Shown here: positions 28,820-40,700 of the stretch, in pieces | Layout of the letters: each line of letters begins with the position of its first letter | Position numbering within the stretch: position 1 is the stretch's first letter | Assembly: GCF_000165425.1 (NCBI RefSeq) | Contig: NW_001799649.1 | Coordinates: forward strand, 160,457 to 224,456 | Source: Paramecium tetraurelia | Taxonomy: Eukaryota > Ciliophora > Oligohymenophorea > Peniculida > Parameciidae | Length of the DNA: 64,000 nt | Direction of reading: 5' to 3' | The notes under the pieces: model-generated | What the model was told of the DNA's origin: nothing | The model's input: only the letters and a program-made list of their open reading frames with translations | Databases searched by the model: none | Position numbers and translations under genes: made by a program

Positions 28820-29482
28820 ACAAATTCTACCTTGAAATATCACTAAAGGAATAATTCAGACCTCCCGTTATATGAGTCCTTTATTAAATTCATTGAACTC
28901 TGCTTCTATCAAAAACTACAAGACTTTTTAAGATATAAAATTCTCAAATCTCGAATAGGTTTCATCTCAGGAATGGGTACTCATATAAATATCTTTCTGA
29001 TGTTTAAATTGGATTACAAAACGGATGGTAAAATTAAGAAATGTTTGGCATTTATCGATTTTACAAGCTCATATAATACTAGAGAAAGTTAGAGATTGTA
29101 CGGGATATTTAAATAGAGTAAAACATTTGATTAATAGGAAGTTGGCATTTTGGAAGCTATTCACCACCGAATTGTTTGTGTAGATGCATATAATTTCTAA
29201 AACAAGATCTATTTAAAAATGGTATTCCTTAAGGATCTCCGATATAACCAGCTCTATTTCATTTACCTAGATGAATTCTTAAAAGATTTAATTCAATCCA
29301 TTAGCAATTCATTCCAGTTCTTAGGATATGCTGACGATCTTATGTTATTGACTGCATAGAGAATTTGGGTTTCTTGGTTCCTTAATTAAAAATTTATCTT
29401 CTTAATGGAATCTACAAATAAATTATAAAAGTGTGGCATTATAGCAATCAAGATGAAAAATAAAATAGGAATCAATTTGTGA
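28820..29482 (+). pseudogene. Reverse transcriptase fragment, frame-broken
   Basis: A frame open for about 220 codons carries SRIGFISGMGTHINI, motif A KKCLAFIDFTSSYNT (about 29040-29075) and motif C FLGYADDLMLL with the catalytic YADD at 29327-29338. The intervening motif B, NGIPQGSPIQPALF (about 29218-29260), is in the next frame. Two compensating shifts therefore flank it, one at an A-run near 29214-29218 and one near 29255-29265. The type is that of non-LTR retrotransposons or related ciliate elements. TGA stops at 28817 and 29480 close the frame. It cannot encode a working enzyme as it stands. Confidence 0.85.
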
Positions 29483-30110
29483 GTTTCCTGTCGTGTAATA
29501 ATATAAGCAGATATTGACTACTTCTTATATATGACTGTCGCATCTTTATTTCATAATAAGTCGCTGTTAAATAAACTAGTAAAACTTAGGAAGAAATCAT
29601 TCAAATAAATTATGAGATTCCTACCAAATACTCCTGATATTTCCATTGGGTGCTTTTTAACTACCTATTAATCTTCGATAAAGGATAATTTGATTGAAAC
29701 ATTAAAAAATTAGAGGACAGGAGAATAGAGTATCCATGGGAGGACTTACTATATATTGCTATGGATATCAAACAACCAGAATTAGAAATAATACCTATCA
29801 ATTTTTAACTTTTACTTAAATTTGCTTTAACTAAATCCCCCACACATGATATATGTTGTACTTTCTAACTCATTTTAGCTAATCAATTTCCCTCATTAAA
29901 GATGACTTAGAAAAAGTTTAAGATAGCTAGAAATAACAAATAATAATTGAGGACTCGAAAAGAAAAAGTGCTTAAAATTAAACTATAGAAATTGATCCAA
30001 TGAATTAAGACAAAATAATTGAAATTAAATTTTATAATTCACATCTTCCAAATTTGGGCTGGTTGCAATAGTAATATTTAAATTATAAAAAACAATATAA
30101 GTCAAATAGT

Positions 30111-30235
30111 AATGAATATTTAAGTACAAATAATGTAGATAAAGCAATATAATTGAAAATGGAATGAATATTTAAGTACAAATAAGCAATAAATTAAAAA
30201 AATATAATTAAAAAATGAATATTAAAGTATAAAAA
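30111..30235. repeat. Three tandem copies of a ~52-bp unit
   Basis: The 22-mer beginning AATGAATATTTAAGTAC occurs at 30111 and 30163, and in altered form at 30214, giving a period of 51-52 bp. The two first copies are identical over that core. It lies just past the reverse transcriptase relic, where non-LTR elements often end in short tandem repeats. Confidence 0.8.
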
Positions 30236-30510
30236 TGATTAATTTTCATAAAATATATCAATTAATTTGAGAAATTATGTTTTTTTAAATTTATTTAAAA
30301 TATTAGGTTTTCAAATGCAATTTTTTTTGTTATTTTAATCCTAATGAATAGCATTTAACTGATCATTAATTACTTAAAATAAATATATGAATAGCAAATT
30401 TCATTAAAAAAAATATTGGCATGATAATTTACAACACAAAATACCTCATAAGATTAATTATTCTTTCGAATGAAGTTTTAATATTTTATAAAAATTAATT
30501 AATATTTAGA

Positions 30511-30834
30511 ATGGGAAAATAAAACACACAAAATAAATAACATTCAAGAAGATTAAAGGTTGAAGATTAGTAAGGTTTGAATTTGCCCATAATTAAACAA
30601 ATTCGAGGAGAGTTTCGATGTGATTTACCATCTCATATATCAAGTCACATTTTGGTTGGATAAAGATTAGAAATAATTAATTCAAAATTAGAAAACTACA
30701 TGTTTCGACTAGAATGGAAATAGCGAGCTGATGGAGTTAATCCAGTTGGAACAGAATTTAGGTACAATGATCTTAAACAAGTGTGTCCAGGTTTATTAAT
30801 GAAATACTTATCAAAATTTATCGTGCTTTCTTGA
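30511..30834 (+). CDS. Small chromo-shadow-domain-like protein, 107 aa
   Basis: A single exon of 108 codons. After a basic N-terminus (MGKQNTQNKQHSRRLKVE) the last 70 residues follow the chromo-shadow pattern: ILVGQRLEIINSKLENYMF, then RLEWKQRADGVNPVGTEF, then VCPGLLMKYLSKFI, matching the three-strand plus helix layout with the conserved CP of HP1-type domains. There is no preceding chromodomain, so it is not a full HP1. Such a domain dimerises and recruits partners to chromatin. It lies 276 nt after the LINE relic's repeat tail. Whether it belongs to the element's history or is an independent gene is unknown. Domain assignment is by eye. Confidence 0.68.
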
Positions 30835-31535
30835 ATGATGAAATTAAGCATTTTTAGTCATATATGATAGATAATAATAATAAACATTCCTTTTAATATC
30901 ATTTTTTTAAGAATTAAAAGCAATATTTTTTTTATGAATCTATTTAATAAAGCCTTTTGAAACATTAATTGACATTTACAGGTTTTATATAGATTACAGG
31001 ATCCAAATTAATCGTTAACAATGTTCTAAAATTATTTCTAATAGTAGTTAACACTATTCAAATAAATAATCATTATTTCAGTTTATGTATTGGATTGAGA
31101 AGCTTATTTTAATTAGTAAATTTTATATTTTATGATTTCCATTTATTGTAAAATAAAGTAGAGTTCCTAAGGTTAAAGATAACCAATATACTCCTTTTAT
31201 AATTCAATTAATATTGAATTTAAGACTTTAATATATAAAATCTATGTTTCTTGTTCTCTCTAAAGTGACTAAATTCCTTATAAATTTAATCATAACATAT
31301 AAAAGAAGGTGGCCTGTATTAAAATTAATCTAATAATCTTTAAAATTTTGTTAAGAATTTTACCCCTCATACCCAAATACTATAATTTTTGAATTAAAGC
31401 TTAATTATTATTTTTCATTTACTACCCTCAAATACATTATTTCTCTTAAATTTTAAGATATTTAGAACAAAATAATATACTTCCAAAGTTCTATAAGTTG
31501 ATATTTCTTACATTATTTAAATATAAATTTATTAG
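30835..31535. other. AT-rich intergenic region
   Basis: Seven hundred bases between convergent genes with no coherent reading frame or RNA gene that I can see. Confidence 0.5.
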
Positions 31536-32285
31536 TCATCCTCCATTTAAGCTTGTACACTATTCAGGTGTAACACAGGCCGTTGCATTCCAGCACTCTA
31601 ATGGGTCATCTATAACGATAGGATCTCCATTTGAGTCAATGGTATTATTATTACATTATACGTAAGCACAGGAACATTTTAGGAATTCACTATTGAAAAA
31701 ATTTTATATAATTTCTCCATTCATTTCACATTCTACATCAAATTGACATTTTTCAACTAGGTAATTTAATTTCAAATGCTCTGTTAAATTTTAAGCGCAA
31801 TTACAAGGTGAGGGAAAAGGATTGCCTAGATTAATAGAATCTGAGCAAGCCATACCATAACCAATGCCCATAGATTCAAATCTGGTCATACAAAAGTCAT
31901 GATACATACACTGTTCATCTACCCAATCAATTGGTTAATTGCAATTCACACATTCCTCACTAGGTTTAAACAAATCAATTTCACAAAATTTTCTACAATC
32001 ATTATTAAAACCACCATAATTTTTCCCACACCAATTTCCATACTAAAATGTTTCAGAGATTTCCCATAACGAAAGTATTGAATTCTTGCAATTCTTATTT
32101 AAATTTTGACTTCTGAGTAAAGTAGTCTATAATTATGCTTCTATATAATTAAATTATTCCTGTGTTCCCATAAAACATTTATTGTGTACAATTGTCTATA
32201 GCAGATTCTTCTCAATTCTAATTTTTTTTGTATTCGAAATAAAAGTTTAGGCAAATATAGAAAATAAAATCAATATATTAATCAT
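31536..32285 (-). CDS. Secreted phospholipase A2-like protein
   Basis: A single exon of 249 residues. The N-terminus MINILILFSIFAQTF is a signal peptide. A cysteine-rich region contains YGNWCGKNYGGF, then PIDWVDEQCMYHDFC, the calcium loop (W-C-G-x-x-x-G-G) and catalytic His-Asp site of secretory PLA2, with Cys-x4-His-Asp spacing. In total about 20 cysteines suggest many disulfides, and a second cysteine-rich part follows (ECEMNGEI, CSCAYVQC). The enzyme would hydrolyse the sn-2 ester of phospholipids, outside the cell or in a secretory compartment. The long C-terminal extension after the catalytic domain is unlike small animal sPLA2s. It is described only as a phospholipase-fold protein; nothing indicates a toxin role. 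Confidence 0.86.
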
Positions 32286-32716
32286 TTTATATTATCAAAT
32301 GGATTAGGAAAATTTGTTTTAAATTAGCTTAATCAAATTAACCAATAAATTATTATCAATCAAATTATTATATTATATATTATTATTTAAGTCATCTTCA
32401 GAAACTAATACAAAGGAAACTCAAATTTGGAAGCAGAAAAATTTTGAATATATTTTAAACTCTTATGAAAAGGTTGTGAAGAATATTTTTATTAAAATAG
32501 TGAGATAGGTTCACTTTACGGTGCTTATAATTACTGTATTTTAGTGTAGTTAATGACAGAATTATTCAAGAAATGTAATTTAAAATCTGATAATTATTAA
32601 AAAGGAACTGCAATTTAAAACATAGAGCTCGTTTATAGTTTGAATAGGATAATGAAATATAATAAACATGTAGAATCAATTTAAATAAATTAAAAACAAT
32701 TGTGAAAAATTATAAA
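32286..32716. other. Spacer with a doubtful 50-codon ORF
   Basis: Between two minus-strand genes. A plus-strand frame at 32553-32705 (MTELFKKCNLKS...) is open for 50 codons with fair codon use, but has no domain or flanking support. Confidence 0.3.
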
Positions 32717-33953
32717 TCAATTTTTAAATCTAAAAGACTTAGTTTTTTTTTTGGAATTTTGAGGTTATTGCTCAAAAATCATTTTTCTAGTCAACATATT
32801 TACTACAGGAGATTATTTTATTATTTGCTACTACGCTAGTTATCTTTTTTGTTAATATTAATTATCTAATCGTGATTATGAAATCTTATATTTTATGGAG
32901 TCTTAATAATTTGGATGAAAAATGTTTATTTTTTCACTGAATGAGTAGAGATCTTTTATTTTAGAATTCTATGAGAAACTTCTTATTTTATATTACTCAT
33001 TTTATGAGAAAAATGAACTTACAGTCTTTTGACCATCAAATTAATCAGTTTTAACTATATCAACTGGTGTAAATTAAATATTTGGAATGGAAGTTGAGTT
33101 TTACTTGATTTGCATTAGTTAAATATGTTTTTCAAAATCATTCATATCCAAATCGACTGCCCAATTCAAAGATTTCTTTATATGAGTATTCTATTACATC
33201 AACTATTAGAATAATTTATCCATATTTTATTCTCTGCTTTAAAAATAGAGAATTTAATCATCTTATACTCTAACTATAAATAAGTAATTTACTTGTCTAT
33301 AGAAAGTAAATCATATAATTTTAAATGAGTCTTTTTAAAATATTAGCTTAGGTTCTTATTGTTGTTTATATTAGTCTGCCATTCAGGCTAAGTGCTCTTT
33401 CTTTATAATAATAATTAAGTTATTGACAATTATTATTGTTATTATAATGATTCGTTATTTAAGGAATCTTAGTCTTAACTATGAATCTTTAAAATAATAA
33501 AATATAATACTCACTCGCTTAACTATGTCATTATTCGTTAACTTTCTATTAGCAATTTCTAATTACAATTTACATTCTGTAAAAATGGATTAAATGAGTT
33601 AAATAAATACTCCTTATTTACCATCATACATGTTTGATAAGCAATTATAAATGGTTGGCTAAAATGTTGATGCTTTTGATCTAAATATAGATTTTTTAGC
33701 CAACAAAACTTAATAAGCCTCAGCAAGCCTGGCAATAAATCGATGTAATAATCTATGGAATGATAATTGGAGCATACTTAACTTCACTTTCATTATTTAA
33801 TTATTTATTATGAAATTACTTTAGAAATTTTCTTTCAGTGTTATCGTAATATTCGTATTGCTCTGTTAACTCTTCACTATCTTTATTCGGTAACTAATCT
33901 AAATTAAATAATTCTTTGAATAATAGATTTAGAGTTTCTTGATCCAGCTACAT
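32717..33953 (-). CDS. Hypothetical protein, 386 aa
   Basis: Four exons (introns 33753-33777, 33487-33514, 33270-33292) give 386 residues. The first 150 residues are acidic and helical (MQLDQETLNLLFKELFNLDQ). A poly-Gln tract follows at about residue 165. The second half has LFQQLMQQNTHIKKSLNW and a serine/asparagine/basic tail ending KKTKSFRFKN. No membrane segment or recognised domain. All three introns are confirmed by frame change at their borders, and the exon sum is 387 codons. Function is unknown; the architecture is that of a cytoplasmic scaffold or low-complexity protein. Confidence 0.83.
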
Positions 33954-34419
33954 TTTATATTTATTAATGTTTTAATTTCGATAAAATTTATAATAAGCAA
34001 TAGAAATATTATAGTATAAATGCAAGTATTATTGTTGATAATTAACAATAAAATATAAGAGAAGCAATAAGTTCTGTTTCCAAAAGATAATCAAAAGAAT
34101 TACAAATTAATCATAAATTACACTAGAACTTAATTCTTGTTTATCTTCTTTTGTAGATATATGCTAACGAATTTGTTTTCATAAAGCTGTATTATATAAA
34201 TGTTGATAATTTTAAATTTTATAAAGCAACAGGCAACCATAGAATATTGAGAATCTTTTCTAAAATTCTATTTGAAAAACTAATATTTAAATTTACTTTA
34301 ATTTTGAAAATGTCTATATAAGAGGAATAGTATGTAATACTTTTCAAAATATATCTATTTTTCAAGTGTTGGTTTTTAGGTTTTATTTCTATTGTTAATC
34401 AATTAATAACAAAATAATT
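33954..34419. other. AT-rich intergenic region between divergent genes
   Basis: Promoter-containing spacer of 466 bases for the flanking minus- and plus-strand genes. No further feature is visible. Confidence 0.5.
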
Positions 34420-35117
34420 ATGAGTTTGGATTCTTCTCAAAAGTGCGACGAAGAAACTGGTTTAAAATCTATCGCTCTTGAACCTTTAGAACTTGATGAA
34501 ACCTACTAGACCCCTGTTGATATAAGATGGGGAAATTGTTACCCATTATTTTAAAAAAACAACATTCCAAAAATTGTGATTGGCCCTCATTGTAATCACT
34601 ATTAAATATTATTAAAGGGCCATTGTTTATTTGTGCATATTCTTTATTTTTTGTAGCTAGTGTATTTTTAATTGGGTGGCATTTTACCAGTACATCATCT
34701 GAATTCATTAAATGGGCTACTTTTATTATTTGTGTCAATTAATGTTGGAGTTATGCTTGGGTAGCTTTAATTAATCCTGGAGTTATTAATTACGATAAAA
34801 ATAATTCTATTGATTATAGACCAAGACCTTCGCCAGAATTAGGAATATAGAATGATAGCAAGACTTGGTATTGTAGTGCATGTAAATTGTTATAATTATA
34901 TGGCACTGTGCATTGTAGTGATTGTGATGTGTGCATATAGGAAATGGATCATCATTGTCCATGGACAGGAAAATGTATTGGAAAAGGAAACATAAAATAA
35001 TTTTATTATTTTCTTGCTAGTACTTTAATATTTATGATTTTTAATATTATTGCTTCATTAACACAGTTAGATGGAGCAATAAACGGAACTAGAAGGAAAA
35101 TAAAATAAGGTAGTTGA
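34420..35117 (+). CDS. DHHC-type protein S-acyltransferase, short form
   Basis: Two exons (intron 34592-34617) give 223 residues. The order is a polar N-terminus, two hydrophobic segments (PLFICAYSLFFVASVFLIGW, then FIKWATFIICVNQCWSYAWVALI), the cysteine-rich domain (WYCSACKLLQ, HCSDCDVC) and the catalytic DHHCPWTGKCIGKGN. A third hydrophobic segment (FYYFLASTLIFMIFNIIA) comes next, and the protein then ends at RRKIKQGS. Family members normally have a fourth TM and a C-terminal tail, so this protein is short by about 60 residues. I found no intron that would extend it past the TGA at 35115. It could be a truncated but expressed enzyme, or a gene damaged at its 3' end. The acyl-accepting DHHC cysteine is intact. 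Confidence 0.87.
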
Positions 35118-36244
35118 AGAAAATAAATTTATGTTTTAATTTATAGTTTGATTAATCTAAATTCTTAACTTAAGTGTAGTATAAAATTTATGTAATAATA
35201 TTATTAACAAAAATAAGGGAACTGCTTATATGAAAAATTGAATTTTTCAACTTTCAATAAGGAAATAAATTAGTATTTATATTTTTTTTTTTCTCTTAAA
35301 ATTTTCTGAACACTTTATAAAAAGTTTGGATAAAACATAACATAAATTCAACCTAATAATTATTTACAATAGAACAATGAGCTATTTAATTGACAATTTT
35401 TACTTGATTCTGAATTCTTGTTGTTTTTTGATTTATTGTTTTTGTTTTTCTCTTTTGGATATTTATTCTTAAATTGAATCTACAAGTAACTATAATCTTT
35501 CATTAATGTTTGTAAGTTTATTTATATTTGAAATATAAATATATATTATTGAATAATTCACTTAAGTTCTAGAAGATTTTGAAGTTCCAATATTTATTTT
35601 TCGAATATATCAAATTTATAAAAATAATGATAATCAAATTAGCTCAATTTGATAATCTTTTTTAAAATTTCCGAAATTTCAATTAAACTGATATCTAAAG
35701 GCATATACTTTTGTGAAAAGAAGATAACTTTATACCTAATTTTAAGAAAAATATGAATATGAGGAAGATTGATATTAAAAATAATCTATTTAGACAAAAT
35801 TGATAAAAATATATATCAAAAATCCTATATAATTTAGACATCAAGCACTTATTTATTGATTTATTTTATTATTGATCTTTACAGAATTGAAATAGAATAA
35901 CTTTAGATAATTATATAATTTTTATTTGAAATTGGCTCTAAGTTCATCTGTTTATTTAATTAAAGAACGATCCAGAGATATTTAGATATGAATAAGTTTA
36001 AACAAACAGGGACTGTCTATACGAAATTAAATTAGATAATAATAATTAAGATTATAATCTCTTGGAAGCAGATATGAGTGTAAGAATATAGGCACTGTTA
36101 TTGAATAATTACATAGCTTTGACTTCTGTAGGTTCTTGAAAGGAGTAATAGGCTTATCAGTATTTCAATTAGAATTTATTCAATAATTTCTGAATAAGTT
36201 TGAATGTCGATATGTTATCTTACAAAATTAATAAATTAATCAGT
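35118..36244. other. AT-rich region, no convincing gene
   Basis: A plus-strand frame at 35377-35652 (91 codons, very hydrophobic, MSYLIDNFYLIL...) is open but has random-like composition. It could in principle be lost 3' sequence of the short DHHC gene; no splice path was found. The rest is A/T-rich. Confidence 0.4.
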
Positions 36245-37679
<1,435 letters not shown>

Positions 37680-37783
37680 CTTTTATTTATTTTCATGTTT
37701 TGTGTTATAATTTAATTTCTAAATGCAACTTAATATATAAGAAGTAGAGACTACTTTGTATTTAATATTTATTTTATAATTTC

Positions 37784-40700
37784 ATGGACCCGGCAAAATA
37801 ATATTTAGTTAATTGTGTTTAGGCTCTTCTTAATTTGCCTCAAACTCCTCAAGGTTTAGCTTCGGGCCAAACATTAGATAAATTTATGATTGCTTAAGAG
37901 AAAAAGAGTTTGATTCTTTAATACATGTAAGGTCAAGGATTAAAATTATTTAATCCTAGTAAAGTTGGTAAACTGAAATGCAATATTTAGATGAATTAAA
38001 TCCATAAACTAAATTGATTGCCATAACTAAAATTGATACAGATGTAATAACTGAGGATAATTATTTTACTAATCTCACAGTCTAATTATTATCACCTAAT
38101 GTAGTAACAGAATTGAGTAATCATTTATCAATGATCTATTAACCATTGATGGGAGCTGGAGTTGATGAAAAAATTAAAAAAAAGTTATCAGGTTTCAAGT
38201 AATGAAATTTGATTTAAATTATTAGACAGGTCTTATAAGGACTTTAAGATAATGATTTCGACAATGTATAAACAGAGCAGAGAAATATTAGTCGACCGAT
38301 TGATGAAATAGAATAATGGTTGAGAATTTCATAATCTGCAACAAGTTCAGAAAGTTAATAGAGAACAGCAAATCAAGTTTGTTAGATTTACTAAAAGGTT
38401 ACTTAACTATGGAAAGATGTTAAATAATTGGAGATAAATAAATTTTCAGATTTATTGGATCAAACTTTGGTTTGTCTTGATGAGTTATACACTTAACAGT
38501 TATATAATGAATAAAAATTATCAGGAATGTTATCTTCTATGTACAATTAAATCATAATAAAATTGTAAAACATAATTCCATAAGGATAATAAATATTTAG
38601 TAATAGTCAATAGCAGAAACTTCTATTATTAGAATGCTAGAAGGTGATAAGAATGTTTGGAGAAAATTTAAGGAAATATTTTGAATATGATTGGAAAATT
38701 AATCCTAATCTCTAAGAATTTGAACAAATTGAGAAAAGATTGAGTGATCTTATTGAATTGCGAAGTATTTATGAAGAATTGAAGAGAAGCAATATTGATT
38801 AAGATTTCTTTAAGGAATTATTTGAAGTCAATCCATTTATGTCAATAGGTTAAGATTCTTTATTTAATGTTGCTTACAAAAAAGTACTTAATAACTTAGA
38901 GACTGCTGAATAAGATATCATAAATCTTTTAAGATAATAGGTTTTTAAATAGTAAGTGATGAAGGAAAATCCGTTGTAAACTATTAGAGAGATGTAGAGA
39001 TGGACTGGATTATTATCGAGAAATACTATATAGAAACACTTTTTAACAGAGCGTGATTCATTGATTACTTCAATTACTAATATGATTTCTAAAATTGAAT
39101 AGGAATTTAATACAAGATCAGGAGCTGCTTTTCTTGATGATGGAGAAGAGGAGAAATTGCCTTATTAAATTGGGTTCTCTAAAAATATTCACTAAATTGT
39201 TTGGTGCAAATCATTGATTGGAAAAGTGAAGAGGATTATTTAATTAATATAATAATTATTTAGTGATATTAAGAAATCTGCATTAATTTATAGTTATGTG
39301 TTAAAATCTTATAAAATAAGTTTAATAATTTGAATAGGAATTATTTGATTAGTGGAGAAAAGAAATTGACTCACAATTAAAAAAAAATGAAATTTCTTTA
39401 CAAATTTCTGGAAAATTGATGGAAATTGATATGTAGGATGGCTTAGTGAGGGTTAATTATTCAGATAAATTAGTTTAATTGATAAAGGAAGTGAGATAGT
39501 TATGTGAACTTGGCTATAGAAAGAGTATATCAAATGAAATACATACAATTGTGGAAACAGGCAAAAAGTTTTATAAAGAAGCTTTAACATTGAAATCTAT
39601 TGCTAGCTTCTATAATTAAATGTCTGATTAAATTATTGAATGTCAAAAGGCAATGCTAATTAATTAAGCAGTAAGATTTGAAGATACTGTGAAGAATTCC
39701 AAAAAAAAAAATAGTATCACATGGGAAAATACTCAAGAATTGGAAAATTATGTTTAGAAGGTTTAAGAATCTGCAAATGAAATAATGCAAGAAAATAAAA
39801 GATTAAGAAAAAATCATTAATAAATAATTGATAATATTTGTTTATTGTTTTAGATTGAATTAAAATAAAAGAATCTGTGGAAGGAGAAGGTAGATTAAAT
39901 AAAGAAAGTAATAGAGTAGACATGTAATAGCATTGATGGTAAATTCACAGTTGGATGGAGAACTCATATTGATTTTCAATTATATAAGGCTTTAGAATTT
40001 CAATATAAAAAAGGATTTTAAGAAATGGATCATGCTATTAATGAGATCTAAGCAGATCTTGTTATTAAGAATGGTTAGGTTATATATAAGCCATCTATTG
40101 AGGAATTAAGAGAGAAATATTACAATGAACTGAAAAAATACATATAATATCCTTCATAATTTATTGGAGTTGGTGGGAATAATGATATTTACATGTAGAT
40201 GCCAGAGAGGAATGCTGTGTTTGTTATATAAGTTTATGAGAAAAGTGAACATATTTTTGAAAAATTAATTGGTTTAAGTAGTCAATATATGTGTTGGTCA
40301 GTAGTTGCACTATTGGATGCTGAATAATTATAATTATAATTGGGTAATATGGAATAATGGGAGAAATTTATGAAAGAAGTTAGACAAAGAAGAAAAGAGT
40401 TGGAAAAAATTAATGATTATTAAAAGGTTTGAGTGCTTTAACATTTAATTATAAGTTTTTTTTAAGCAATTAAGTTTGATTGAATTTGTTTGACTTAAAT
40501 TTAGTTAGATTAATTATTGTTTAAATTGAATTTGAAAAATTTAAATTTAAGAATTAATTATTAATTTAAATTTGAACAATTTTTAAGTTAGACTCAATAG
40601 AAATTATCATAAAAACCATAAAATATTAATTAGATGAATTAAGCATTAAAGAAATTTTTTTAAATAAAAGCATAGAAATTTGAAATGACTTAGAAAATGC

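Larger units (their letters stand above)
26950..30235 (+). mobile_element. Decayed non-LTR (LINE-type) retrotransposon
   Basis: About 3.3 kb of plus-strand sequence with coding-like fragments in changing frames. Fragments near 26960-27270 resemble a short first ORF (coiled-coil-like, ENENLLMKVSQKFDLIES). Near 28140-28540 a frame holds SFDHCRLKLEF, reminiscent of the end of an apurinic-type endonuclease domain. Reverse transcriptase motifs occupy 28820-29482, and a thumb-like segment (NKSLLNKLVKLRKKSF) runs to about 29900. The element ends near three copies of a roughly 52-bp tandem repeat. Stops and frame breaks show it is dead. Boundaries are approximate; no target-site duplication could be defined by eye. 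Confidence 0.72.

Noticed and set aside
34469-34738. 89-codon minus-strand ORF
   Set aside because: Antisense to the first exons of the DHHC gene, which has clear TM and catalytic motifs.
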